This document shows, one piece after another, positions 11,793 to 23,819 of a stretch of DNA of 41,969 nucleotides. This DNA comes from Circinella minor (taxonomy: Eukaryota; Mucoromycota; Mucoromycetes; Mucorales; Lichtheimiaceae). The translations under genes were made by a program, and so were the position numbers. The notes below the pieces were generated by a model. It was given only the letters and a program-made list of their open reading frames with translations. It made no database searches and was not told where the DNA came from. Where the stretch lies: assembly GCA_016758965.1 (NCBI GenBank), contig JAEPRB010000106.1, positions 90,001 through 131,969 on the forward strand. Reading direction: 5' to 3'. The number at the start of each line of letters is the position of its first letter. The stretch's first letter is position 1.

Positions 11793-14205
11793 ATTGTTAC
11801 TGCTGTTTATTTATCATCTAAACCTGTGTTCTACTGAAATACTTTTTTTTTTGTTTAATCAACTTCTTGATGTAGAATAATTGAGAGGAAAAAATATGGA
11901 CGACTCTTCATTCCATAAAGCCACTGTTTTAAAAAAAAAAGAATCTTGTGCTAGACTGAATATCAATAGAGTAGAATTCCTTTCATGGATGTACGAGAGG
12001 TACGTCAGTAAACGATGTTTTTCAAGGGTATTACCTGTGTTAATTTTGAAAGTTTTTTTTTTTTTTTTTGTATATATAACCCGATAAAAAGTGACTTTAT
12101 CACAGTCCTACAACATGTAAGAAAAAGTGAAAAGTAAAGAATGTAGGTACGTACTCTATAGTAAGAACAATGTATACTTGGGTGCTTAAATGATACTACA
12201 AATTATCACAGTTCTGATTTTTATTATTACAATAATAAATTATTTATGCAGAACAATTATACTCTACTTTTATTCAGCTAGTTTAAAAAGATATATATAT
12301 ATATATACTAATCACGCATCGTCCTGCTGGTTTTCTTATATTATTTAATGTATGATTCAACGATTGAGTTTCATAATAATCAATAATGACGATGATGATA
12401 AAGAATGTGAGGTATTTTAGAAAAAATTTTAAAAGTCAATTGTTATTCACTAATGACAAAATTTACTCTTCTTCAAAATTAGCTGCTATTATAAAAGGTA
12501 CTATTATACATTACAAGGAAAGGCTAAACTTTATTTCTAAAAATGGTGAATTGTAGAAGGGGTGTATAGAAGAAAGAAATGTGGATGTTCTTTTTTTTTT
12601 TCTTAACCTGGTCCTTTCTTCTTTCCCCCCCCCATCCGAATTTTTTTTTTTTTTTTTGGCTACGCACTTTTTTTTTTCTATATTCTGTGATAGAAGAGTT
12701 GTGTTACACACAGGCAAGGATTATCATGCATAGCAATAACTTATATTTTTGTTGGTTACACAGAAATAAGCACTAAAGAGGTACGTACTGCAAGATAAAA
12801 GTCATGTATTTTGTCTTATTTAAATCTTGTGGCCAAGTCATAATAATTATTTAGTGAGAATGAAGTCATTTATTAATTTCAAATGGAAATTTATACTTAT
12901 TTAAAAAAAAAAAAAAAGACATATATTTACATGCTATCTATCAAAATTTTGAAGATGTGCTAGTAAGGCGCTGTTACGTAGTATTTTTTATATAGCTCCC
13001 AATAACAGAGTAGAGTTGATACATAAATGTCTTTTCATGGACACTTTATTATGTAAATTTAATTAATACGACATGGTAAAAAAAAAAAACCGTCTCTACG
13101 TACGTATATTTAGGAAGAAAAGGATGAACTCAGCGGCAATCTATATTACTGAGTATTGTTTTTATCGCCTTCTATGTTTTGTGAAAGAAACCTACAGCAT
13201 GAGTTTATCTTTTATTCAACAAGAAATTTTTTTTTTTCGTTAAATAATGCCTCGGATTTTTTAGTTCTTGGATTTTTTATGGTCTTTCAGCATATTGACA
13301 TTCTTAATCAGAAGAAAGATATACATTGTTCAAAAAAAAAAAAAACTAGTAGAAATACATAATATGTATAAATAACAAGCTAATTGTCATTAAAGGAATC
13401 TAATTCAGGTATTATTATTTTTTAACATGGGAAACGTATTATCATATTTGGTTTGGGATAAAAAGAAACTTATAAAATATAATCTACGTACTATACAAAA
13501 AATATATTACATTCAATCAGTTAATTAGACTTTTCGCTATTAAAGAATACATTCAAGGAACTTTTGATAATATGCTAATCATTGCACTGTATTTAAATAG
13601 ATAGAAGTTATTGACAATCTGTTATACTCATACATCTTACGAAATACGTATCTACTGAATGAATTACTTAAATTGTGAACTAAAATAATTTATTATACAG
13701 TAATTACGATACCTTTTTCTTCAAATGATGTTTTCTTGACAGTCGCATTCATTATTTGACATTAGAACATATCCGATTTTGACGAGGAATATTAAATTCG
13801 TTGGTACGTAGTTTGTTAAGTGTAATTTAAAAAAAAAATTAGATTAACAATAACTTGCTGCTAGTTTCATATATGTATAAATATATTTACATGTAGCAAA
13901 AAAAAAAAAAATACATTAAAAGAGTATAAAGAAAAATATATCAATACATACACATTGACTCTTAGTAATATTGAATCATCTAAAAAAAAATATTGGCTAC
14001 TTTTTTTTTTTTTTAATACGTTTAAAATTTTGATGATTTTTATTATGTCTCCTATAATTCAGCGTCTGTTAAGACGTATCGACGATTGAGACGGTCCAAA
14101 AGGTAAAAAGGTATATAAAAAAAACCCTGTTGGAGCTTTTTTTTTTTTTTAATATTGGTTTGATGATATAATACAAAACGAGCAGTGTAGGACCCAAATT
14201 TTCCC
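9457..14205. other. Gene-poor 4.7-kb intergenic DNA
   Basis: Long A/T tracts (for example about 32 T at 11758-11789), G runs at 11450-11459 and 11612-11621, and no open frame with protein-like composition that can be extended by splicing. Short frames at 11881-12087 and 13156-13362 look slightly more protein-like (the second lacks an ATG) but match no family and have no credible splice partners. From about 11.2 kb onward the palindrome TACGTA becomes frequent: 11186, 12148, 12782, 12975, 13097, 13101, 13485, 13645 and 13805. The first few hundred bases are probably the zinc-finger gene's 3' UTR. Confidence 0.5.
9682..9704. repeat. AC microsatellite 3' of the zinc-finger gene
   Basis: A run of about eleven AC units directly follows a TA repeat (9664-9676) in the probable 3' flank of the zinc-finger gene. 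Confidence 0.85.
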
Positions 14206-14292
14206 AAAAGGGCTTTTTTTTTTGTTGAGTAGAAATATGCTGCGCATAATAAAGTGGAGCTTATTCTTTTACAAAATTCAACATGCATTACA
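14206..14292 (+). repeat. Inverted copy of a segment at about 16963-17045
   Basis: The plus strand here reads like the minus strand of 17045-16963: AAAAGG, a T-rich stretch, then AGAAATATGCTGCGCA and, further on, TTATTCTTTTAC. Several substitutions are visible, so this arm is more diverged than its neighbour at 14320-14635. In the decayed gene on the minus strand the matching segment is a coding-like piece (KYAAHN ... YSFTKL). Confidence 0.75.
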
Positions 14293-14319
14293 AAAGATAG
14301 GAAGGTTACATTTAATTTT

Positions 14320-14635
14320 ATTTTCGTTACATATCGTTTTCATTTAAGATAGTTAACTAACTTTTTTATTTTTTTTTTTTATTTTTATATAGACTTGCAA
14401 CAGTTCATCACGAATTGTTAATTATATGAATCACTAAATCAAGAAAAACTTCTTTCACAAGAAGTTAAGGAAATTGTTCCAAGTCATATAACATTCAAAT
14501 CATTTAATGGACTGGAACTGGGCGTAGATGTAATGATAGATGAAATAATTAAAATCAAAGATGGATCAAGGCGAATTAATTTCCTACACCAAAGAATACG
14601 TACATGGATCAAATCCTGGAAGAGATTTACCACCG
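14320..14635 (+). repeat. Inverted repeat, left arm (partner 15704-16015)
   Basis: About 315 bp that match the reverse complement of 16015-15704 with only scattered differences by eye (for example TCACGAATTG against TCGTGAATTG, GAAATTGTTCC against GAAAATGTTCC, and a length change in a T tract). Both arms carry the same coding-like stretch with LLSQEVKE, FKSFNGLELGVDVMIDEII and IRTWIKSWKRFTT. The left arm follows the 14206-14292 segment directly, while the corresponding right-hand segments are about 0.95 kb apart. The left copy therefore lacks the intervening part. Confidence 0.9.
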
Positions 14636-14639
14636 GCAA

Positions 14640-14871
14640 GCCGTGCGTTTATACATGCAGTTGTAGATTGTATATTTTGATGCTGACTTTTATTCTTTGA
14701 GCAACTACTAATGTATGATTAGCATTTGCAACCAAACAAACCTAACAATAACAAGTTCAAGGAATAAAAATAAAAATCAGTGAATGTATAATAATAAATG
14801 TTAATTCTTTTACGAAATGCTATATACCTTCTTGAGGTTGTAAAGGACTGACGACACAGACATAACATCTG

Positions 14872-14904
<33 letters not shown>

Positions 14905-17617
14905 GCGGTTCTGTTGGTATATGGATAACGGATGGGTTACCGGCAAAGTAGCCATAATGCTCGGGTAAAATATCCAGAGCTGCCTTAAAATTAAATGAAG
15001 AGATTAAATATTCATCACTATGATTGTATCACGGGGGTTGTTCCTTATTACGCATATACCTATCCAATTCATCGAAAATAGCTTTTCAATTCCTGATTTG
15101 TTCAAGTTGTTAAGAATGGACGCATGGACTTTCAAATTCTTGCATCGCTGGTTAAGTTGAACCTGCTCGGTGCTTGCTAAAGCTCTTTTCCATTCGTTTG
15201 ACGATAATTCAACAGTTTTTTTTTTCTGAGTCTTTGATTTTAAGTAGCCAATATCGATTTTCCTTGAGATCGTCGTCTTTGAATTATTGTTGTGGAAAAT
15301 GTCTTTAAGACAATTTTAGCCCTTGAAGATAATGATCCTGATTCACCACAAAGAAAAAAAATAAAAGTATTGATACATGAATAATCTAGTTGATGAGACT
15401 GTATATGTTATATTATTATACAGATAGTGATAGTCTTACTCACAAAGCTTGATATTTGAGTCCTTGAAGACTATGTCGCAAATCGTCGATAACATGTCAG
15501 TTCATTGTTACCTTCGTAATATCCTTGTTGTCGTTGCTCCAAATATCAAAACCATCAATACTATGTAAAATATCAAGATGTATGAATATATACGTATACA
15601 TTAATGAATTGGTGTTTGAATGAAAAAAGAAAGTAAAGAAAATGATAAAATAGAATCCGTTGTATTATCTTTACATTGTTCATTTTTACAGCACTCGGCA
15701 TGTCGGTGGTAAATCTCTTCCAGGATTTGATCCATGTACGTATTCTTTGGTGTAGGAAATTAATTCGCCTTGATCCATCTTTGATTTTAATTATTTCATC
15801 TATCATTACATCTACGCCCAGTTCCAGTCCATTAAATGATTTGAATGTTATATGACTTGGAACATTTTCCTTAACTTCTTGTGAAAGAAGTTTTTCTTGA
15901 TTTAGTGATTCATATAATTAACAATTCACGATGAACTGTTGCAAGTCTATATAAAAATAAAAATAAATAAAAAAGTTAGTTAACTATGTTAAATGAAAAC
16001 GATGTGTAACGAAAATATTAATTATTTGAAATTAGAAAAAAAAAACCTACTTGATTAAAATAATATCTATTTTTTTTTCAGTTCTTTAAGCAACAATCGT
16101 TCTGCCGCTAGAAACATAAGGCATCCTTTTCATTGTTCCATCATTAGAAATTGATTTCAAGTATTCGACCTCGTAGTCAGTAAGTAGAATACCAGACAAA
16201 ACTCTAATTATTAATAATCAAAAATAAATTGACCATAAAAATCCAATTTTTTTTTTCATTAACCTTATCGTTTGTTTTATGTATATATATGTTCCATACT
16301 TTTTTATGTGTCAGCAGATTGATACAAACATCAGGATGAAAGGTCATCAAATTATCGATATCTTGAATGTTCTCGATGTTGTTCAGGTTGTTCCGATTCT
16401 TCAAGATGTTCTTTTAAGATTGTATTGACACTTGGTGTTGCAGCCATCATTCCTTCTAATACGGTTATTATTTGGGCTGATAAAGTCAACTTATTCTAAG
16501 AATTGTACAAGAATTAGTACATGTTCAAATGAATATTTGAATTGGTTTAATCAAGGCACATCTTACCAATAAATCTGATAATTTTTTAATTCATCCCCAC
16601 GTTTCTTTATCTATTTTATAACTATAATAAAAAAAAAAGTGAGTATATTTGTTGTTCATTATTATTAACTGTTCACAGAAAAAAAGACGTCCTGTCATTG
16701 TAACAAAAAATAAACTTTTTTTTTTTACTTTGAATCAAATCATCCAGTCTTTTTATGGTTTTCCAAAGATAACGCGCTAAGTTCCATAAAAGATCACTGG
16801 TACTTGAACCGTACTTAGCTGACCAGCGTGTAATGTTTGTATTATTAAAATTCAGCAAATGTGGTAAAAGATGGGATGTCAATTTTTTTAACACAAGTAT
16901 CGAGAGCTTTGAGAACAACAACAAAAAAAAAGTTACGTTAATTTATACCTTCATGTCCTTCGTAATACATTGTGAGTTTCGTAAAAGAATAAACTTCAAT
17001 TTTTTTATTGTGCGCAGCATATTTCTATTCAAGAAAAGGCCTTTTGAGAAAAGAGGAGGTCATTACCTCTATTAAAAAAAAAAGACCCGGATACCATATA
17101 TGAGACAAGAGAATTAATTGTTTCCAATTGTAAAATGACAATCATATTTTATATATGGATTGGGAACTTATAACTATTTGAAAATAGATAATAATAATAA
17201 TAGCTAACTATTTGTTATACTTACTCTGTATATGTTCGAGATGCATTTTGCTCTGTCATTTTTGTTCTCTACAATCAATTTTGCCATAGACATTATTGCA
17301 CTTTGCTTTCTTATTGTCCTGTTTACATGACTTTTTTTTTTTTTTTTTTTTTTTTTTTACAGATGCCTTTAGGGAGATTATTATTGCTGCTGGTATCTGT
17401 AAATATATGTGAAGTTGCTATAATAGAATTTGGATCTATTAACACTGAATTATGTTGCAACTACAGTTAACACTTTTGAAAACATACTTATCGCTTCAAA
17501 ATAAACTCGATTCCATAGCGCTGGATTCAATGACAGTAGTTTGACTTTTGATAGATTCCTTATTAATGGTTCGGGTTTATAGACAATATTCTTGGAATCA
17601 CTAATATTAGTGGAATT
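14640..17617 (-). pseudogene. Decayed multi-exon gene of unknown function
   Basis: Coding-like pieces run in one direction with plausible GT-AG borders: 17617-17488 (YKPEPLIRNLSKVKLLSLNP), 17444-17361, 17331-17225 (SHVNRTIRKQSAIMSMAKLI), about 17060-16963, about 16900-16725 (TRWSAKYGSSTSDLLWNLAR), 16621-16567, 16489-16300, 16201-16089 (ILLTDYEVEYLKSISNDGTM), about 15917-15675, about 15560-15420, 15340-15060 (SSNEWKRALASTEQVQLNQR) and 14983-14830. Intron joins such as WIG/SSGYF (15060 to 14983) still work. Damage is clear: an in-frame TGA at 16591-16593, a TAG in the 17060-16963 piece, frameshifts near 16400 and 15250, and a 27-A homopolymer (17332-17358) that shifts the frame by one. The layout reminds me of a multicopy family of uncharacterised proteins in Mucorales, but that is memory, not proof. 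No function is assigned. Confidence 0.65.
15704..16015 (-). repeat. Inverted repeat, right arm (partner 14320-14635)
   Basis: This is the copy inside the decayed gene. Its coding-like frame is followed by a plausible GTAAAG donor at 15674, which the left arm lacks: similarity ends just after CCACCG, where the two copies read GCAAGCCG and ACATGCCG. The right copy is therefore probably the more complete parent. The arms are separated by a spacer of about 1.07 kb. Confidence 0.9.
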
Positions 17618-17639
17618 TTAATCTTCACACGTAATCATG

Positions 17640-18785
17640 AACTTCCCATTAAATAATCTTTTTGGTCCATTAGAATTTTTTTTTTTTTTTTGTATATTTT
17701 ATTGTATTGGAGAGTAGAAAATGATTTGTCCTTTGTAGAGAACTAATTACTTTTCTTCTCTCTTTATTGCTTTATGCTATCTGTTTTTTAAATCTCAACA
17801 ACATGGCATAATCAAAATTTGATTGGCTATAAATCCAAACGTCATAGCCTTTTTTTTTTTAATTACTGCCTCATTCAAAAAAAAAAAAAAAAAAGTAGCC
17901 AGTTAATACGTTTAAACTCAATTATTTTATCTAACGTTTCAAATTGAGCACGGCGCCCTTCAATGAATAAAACCCTATGCGAGTAGATAGGGGAAAATGT
18001 TAAGGGGGGTTTAGTAATCCAAAAATGTAAAATTTCGGAACGGTAGCCAGCCAATAAAAAATCGATTACTATTTTTGAATAATTTTAACGGATAGGTCGC
18101 CGATGGTAACACACAAAAGAATATATGTTTTAAATTGCATGGTCTGAACTCAATAATAATAACATATATTTTATATAGAATGGTAAAGATGATTATTTTA
18201 TATATAGAAGAAGTATAATAGATGATAGAATATAGAAGAAATCCTGTATTTTTTTTTAACGAAACTTATAATAAAAAACTACCACTGTATATATTTATAT
18301 AGTCGCTTTTAGATAATTTTTCTATTCTTGAACAATTTAAAAATATAACTTTGATCTCGCTGACCGGAGAAATTACTTTTCCTTTGATCGGCGACTAGGC
18401 CGATGTCAAGTCATTTCCCAGCTTAATTTTTTTTTTTTTTCCAGATCAAATATAATATCATTTTTAATAGAAGAGTAAAATAAACTCTGTAAAAATTAAC
18501 AACAGTAAAAAAAATAATAATAGGCTAATGTCATTGAGAACAAAATAGAACAAAAAATTACTTTATATAGTTCGTATCGTCACTTTTTGGTTTAAATCAT
18601 GGTCATTTTATATTATGTTTCGTATCGATCTGAGCAAAAGCATTTCAAATTAAGGTTGTTTCACGCATCAATCCAATGTATTTTTCTGTGTTACCGTTGC
18701 CAATATGTATATAAAGGAACCATAATTTGTTTTTCTTTTCATCTCTTTTTCCTTTTTTTTTTTCAATACACACCAGTAACAAAAT
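17640..18785. other. Intergenic DNA and promoter side of the ABC transporter gene
   Basis: AT-rich with T runs. A block with more G and C and short palindromic words (GGCGCC near 17952) sits around 17940-18070. The open frame at 18599-18793 is not supported by splicing or composition. The T-rich stretch at about 18733-18766, followed by CAATACACACCAGTAAC directly before the ATG at 18786, looks like the transporter's leader. No RNA gene seen. Confidence 0.5.
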
Positions 18786-21700
18786 ATGGATGAAAAAAAA
18801 TCACACTACAATTCTCTTTCTCCATCTTCTGTCGCTTATAATGAAACAAAACGTGTCGATCAAGAATTAGAAAAAATTCCGTCTACTCAAGATGACGAGA
18901 CTGATTCCAACAAAAAGAAGAAAAAGAAAGAAGAAAAGAAAAAGAAAGAACCTTCCGTGGCTCCACATAAACTGTTTCGATATGCAACTTCACTTGATCT
19001 TCTTGGAGTATTTGTTGCATCCATTGGATCTTTGGGTATTGGTTTACTTCAACCTCTTTCGGTAATAAAAAATAGAATGCAATAATATAAATGTTCATGT
19101 GATTGATATATAAACAAAATATAATCTTACTCATACTTTATCTATTTTATATACTAGATTCTGATGTTTGGTCAATTTTTATCTGATTTTGGATCAGCCA
19201 TGACAAATCCTGATATGTTACTTGACAGTACAATCGATGTAATTCTTATTTTTGTATACATGGGTACAGCTACACTTGTTGGTGGTTATATCACACATGC
19301 TCTTTGGGTATTAACCGGAGAACGACAGGCAAGACGAATTCGTGAACTTTATGTTCACTCAATTCTACATCAAGACATGACATGTATGTTATATAACATA
19401 ATATTATTACGTATTATATAAAAAAAAAAGAAATAGAAACTAACTAACTAAAACTTCCTTTTTTTTAAAAAATATATACATGTAATAAGGGTTCGACAAA
19501 TCTGAAGAAGGTTCATTGACAACACGTTTAGCAACAGATGTACAAGCTATTCAAGAAGGCATTTCAGAAAAAATGGGTATGATCTTTCAAATGACTGCAT
19601 TATTTGTTTCTGGTATGGTCATTGCTTTTGTCAAGGGTTGGCGTCTTGCTGTGATAATTCTCGCAACTATTCCTATTATGGGTGTCTTGGCCGGATCTGT
19701 AGGATTTTATTACAGTAAATTGACTGAAAAGTCTCAAGATACGTATGCACATGCTGGATCCATTGCTGAACAAGCATTTGCAGGTATTCGCACTATTTAC
19801 TCTTTTTCATTACAAAGTCGGTTTTCTGCTCGATATGACAAGGAATTAGACAAGGCATGTGCCATTGGCTGTAAACGTGGTGTCGTCCTAGGTCTCCAAA
19901 TTGGTATCTTTATGTTTGTCGTGTTTTCTACTTATGCATTATCTTTTTGGTACGGTGGAAAACTTGTATCTGAAGGAATATTGACAGGGGATGTTGTCAT
20001 GGTTGTATTTTTTGCCATGATGATGGGTACTCAATCTTTTCAATCGCTACCAATGAATATTTCTGCTGTATCCAATGCTTGTGGGTCCGCCTATCGAATT
20101 TTTGAAATCATTGATCGTAAACCTGAAATTAATCCAGATTCTTTAGAAGGTATTCAACATGGAAAACTTTCGGGTCAGATCGAATTTAAAGGTGTTCATT
20201 TTTGTTATCCAACGCGTCCTGATACGCAAGTGCTTGAAAATTTTTCAATTCAAATTAAACCTGGTCAAACAATTGCTTTGGTTGGCTCTTCGGGTTCCGG
20301 TAAATCAACAACAGTACAATTATTACAACGTTTCTATGATGCCTTGGAAGGACAGGTGTTGATCGATGGTAAAAATATCAAGGAATACAATGTTCAGTGG
20401 TTACGTGGTCAAATTGGTGTTGTTTCTCAAGAACCAGTTTTATTCAACATGAGTGTGCGTAAAAATTTGTTGTTGGGTGCCATGCATGAAAACGTAACAG
20501 ATGAAGAAATTATTGACGCATGTAAAAAGGCCAATTGTCATTCATTTATTTCTCAATTACCAAATGGATATAATACGATGGTTGGGCAACAAGGTAGCAT
20601 GTTATCAGGTGGTCAAAAGCAACGTATTGCAATTGCTCGCGCTATTCTCAAAAATCCTTCCATTTTATTACTTGATGAGGTAATACATACATACAACATA
20701 TATATATATATATAAATTATCAATTCAATGACGTAATTTATGAACGTACATTTAACAATTTTTTTTTCATGTTTATATTATAGGCAACCTCTGCTTTGGA
20801 TACAAAATCAGAACGAGTCGTACAACAAGCTCTCGACTCTGCCTCCAAAGATCGCACTACACTTACAATTGCTCATCGGTTGTCAACTATTCGAAATGCC
20901 GATCGTATTATTGTTATGCAGCATGGTCAAGTCGTGGAACAAGGAACTCACAATGAACTTGTTGAAAAAGATACCATGTACGCAGAATTGGTGCGAAAGC
21001 AATTAATTGCCATGGAACAACAAGAACAAGACAAACATTTTTCTGATGATTCAGCTACTATAGATAATGAGCGAATGGATTTTATTGCACAAAGTGATGA
21101 TGAGGATGATGATGATATAAAAGAAAAAGAAGAAATTGCTATCAACATGTTGGAAAAGCGACTCAGTAATGCAACCTCCATAGAAGGTGTCGGTCTTGAA
21201 CGACGAAGAGACATTGAAAAAGAAAAAAAATGGAATACTACAAAGACGCCATTTTATAAGGTATTAAAGGAAATGCGACCAGAGTGGCCACTCATTGCTA
21301 TGGGAATCCTTGGTGGCATGTTATCTGGAAGTGCCTTTCCAGTTTTGAGTTTATTGCTGGGTTTGGCGATTTCAATTATGGTTGATCCTACTATTGAAAA
21401 TATCAGACCTGGACCCATGGAAGGGACTAACCTTTATGCATTCTTATTCTTGATTACTGGCATTGCTGCATTTATTGGTATGACACTTCAAACGGCGGCA
21501 TTTGAAGTCGCTGGTGAACGATATACAAGACGACTTCGTTCACGTATGTTCAAGGCATACTTAAAGCAAGAAGTGGCGTTTTATGATGATGAGTCAAATA
21601 ATACTGGTGCATTAACATCAGCATTAGCTCTTGATGCAAAAAATGTCAATGAAATTATTTCTAAAATTGTTGGTGAAATTACAAACATTATTTCTTGTGC

Positions 21701-23302
21701 TACTACTGGTAAGAAAAAAAAAAGTATAACAACTATATAAAAAGCACTTGTGGGAAAGGAAACATCTACACAGTCATTTAAATTCTCTCTTTTATTATTT
21801 TATAGGTTTTGTTATTGCTTTTGTATATAATTGGATATTGACTCTTATTGTCCTTGGATGTGTACCTTTTCTCATTATTGGTGCTGCATATGAAACTAAA
21901 ACTGAAATGGATTTTGAAGATGATACAAAAAAAGCAGGCATTCAAACGGGTGAAATTGCTGGTGAAGCAATCAATGCTATTCGTACAGTTGCATCATTAA
22001 CCAAACAAAAATACTTTGAAGACAAATATGCCAAGGCAGGATTACGACCCCACAAACTGACGAAACGTAAAGCTTATTTGGGATCTATTGGTTATGCATT
22101 AAGTCAAGGCGCCATTATGTACCTCTATGCCGTTGCATTTTATTCTGGTGTACGTTTGATAGGTATCAACAAAATTACTTTTCAGGAAATGATGGTTACT
22201 CTGATGGCTTTAATGATTACTGCTTTTGGAATTGGCCGTAGTGCTGCCACTGCATCTGGTATTGCCAAGGCCAAATACTCTGCTCTTTCTGCATTTGAAC
22301 TTTTGGAACGTCATCCCTCTGTTGATCCAGACCTCGAAGGTATTGAACCTAAAACTGTACAAGGCGAGGTAAAATTTAACAATGTGTCATTCAGATATCC
22401 AGCACGACCCGATGTTCCTATTTTTAGTGGTGGCTTCGATTTAAATGGTATGGAAGGCAAAACCATTGCGTTGGTTGGTTCTTCTGGATGTGGTAAATCC
22501 ACCACCATTGGATTATTACAACGATGGTATGATGTACTAGGTGGTACAGTACGTCTAGACGGACAAAATGTACAAAATTATTCCCTTGATAATTTACGAA
22601 GTCATTTGGGAATTGTTGGACAAGAACCTGTACTTTTTGACATGTCCATTGGTGACAATATTCGTTTTGGTGTACCAGATCATATTAAAGTCACAGACAA
22701 TGATGTAATGAAAGCTTGTATCGCTGCCAACATTCATCATTTTATATCAAGTCTTCCTCATAAATATGATACCCGTGTTGGTGACAAGGGTTCCCAACTT
22801 TCTGGTGGCCAGAAACAACGTATTGCAATTGCTCGTGCATTACTTCGCAATCCCCGGGTATTATTATTGGTATGTTTGTTTGATTTTTTAGAGGAAAAAA
22901 AAAAGATTTAGTGGTAAAATAATTATACCATTGAAAATTCTAAACGTTTATTTTATTATATATAGGACGAAGCAACAAGTGCACTGGATTCAGAATCTGA
23001 AAAACTTGTTCAAGAAGCTATTGATAATGTAATTCAAGAAGGTGGAAGAACCACCATAACAATTGCTCATCGTTTATCTACAATTCAGGTATTTATAAAA
23101 TTTTATTAATATACTAATAAAGTATTATTATTAGCCTGTGTCTATACTAAATATTTTCTTTTTCTTTAATAAATAGAATGCTGATTTAATCTGTGTAATT
23201 GACCAAGGACGTGTGGTTGAACAAGGCAGCCACTTTGAACTTCTTAAACTGAAAGGTCTTTATTACACACTTGTTCGAGAACAAACCTTAAACACAAACT
23301 AG
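18786..23302 (+). CDS. Full-length ABCB/MDR-type ABC transporter (TMD-NBD-TMD-NBD)
   Basis: Seven exons: 18786-19061, 19158-19383, 19490-20679, 20784-21708, 21806-22869, 22966-23088 and 23177-23302. They total 3930 nt, 1309 aa, the normal size of a full P-glycoprotein-like pump. All junctions are in frame. A Lys-rich, charged cytosolic N-terminus (about residues 1-75) is followed by TMD1 and NBD1 (Walker [10 protein letters not shown] at 433-441, Q-loop SQEPVLF, signature LSGGQKQR at 539-546, Walker B ILLLDE, H-loop IAHRLST). An acidic linker rich in Asp/Glu and Lys then leads to TMD2 and NBD2 (Walker [10 protein letters not shown] at 1097-1105, [15 protein letters not shown] at 1204-1211, DEATSALD from 1228, IAHRLST). 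All catalytic elements are intact in both halves, so two working ATP sites are expected. Family members export hydrophobic drugs, peptides or lipids across the plasma or vacuolar membrane; the substrate cannot be told. A convergent gene starts its 3' end 517 bp away. Confidence 0.96.
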
Positions 23303-23819
23303 ACAATATATGTATTATTACAGTATCATTTGATGACCATTCAATAGAAACACTTTTTTTTTTATTATGTATTCATAATTCCTAAACCTATTACTCTCTC
23401 TTTTTTTTTAATGTATATCCAACTATTATTATTATCACCAAACTATTATATTCTTACTCTTTTAATATATAAAATAAATTCAATACTATGTAAAAGATCC
23501 CCTTATTTTTTAAAAAAAAATGTTTTATTTTTCAAATACATATATCCATACAAATAAATCCAACGCATTTAACTTTTCATTATTGTTGATAAGCTTTTTA
23601 TTTTCATTTAACTTTTGATGATATTTATACGCACGATATTATCAAAAAAAAAAAAAAAAAGGGAAAGGGATTTGTACGTATATAATTTATTGATTAACAT
23701 CTTTATATATGTATAGTATATATGTGTATAGTATATATGTGTAATATATTACAGTGTAAAAAAAAAAAAAAGTGACTCTTACACACTAATAACGAGAACA
23801 AAAATTTGACTATTTTTAT
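23303..23819. other. Convergent 3' intergenic region
   Basis: AT-rich, with several A/T runs (for example 23644-23660 and 23759-23771) and one TACGTA (23675). It separates the 3' ends of the ABC transporter (plus) and the hydrolase-phosphatase gene (minus), so both polyadenylation regions must be here. No coding or RNA signal seen. Confidence 0.6.

Noticed and set aside
20159..21214. Several 60-88 codon frames overlapping the ABC transporter
   Set aside because: Shadow frames of the well-supported transporter exons.
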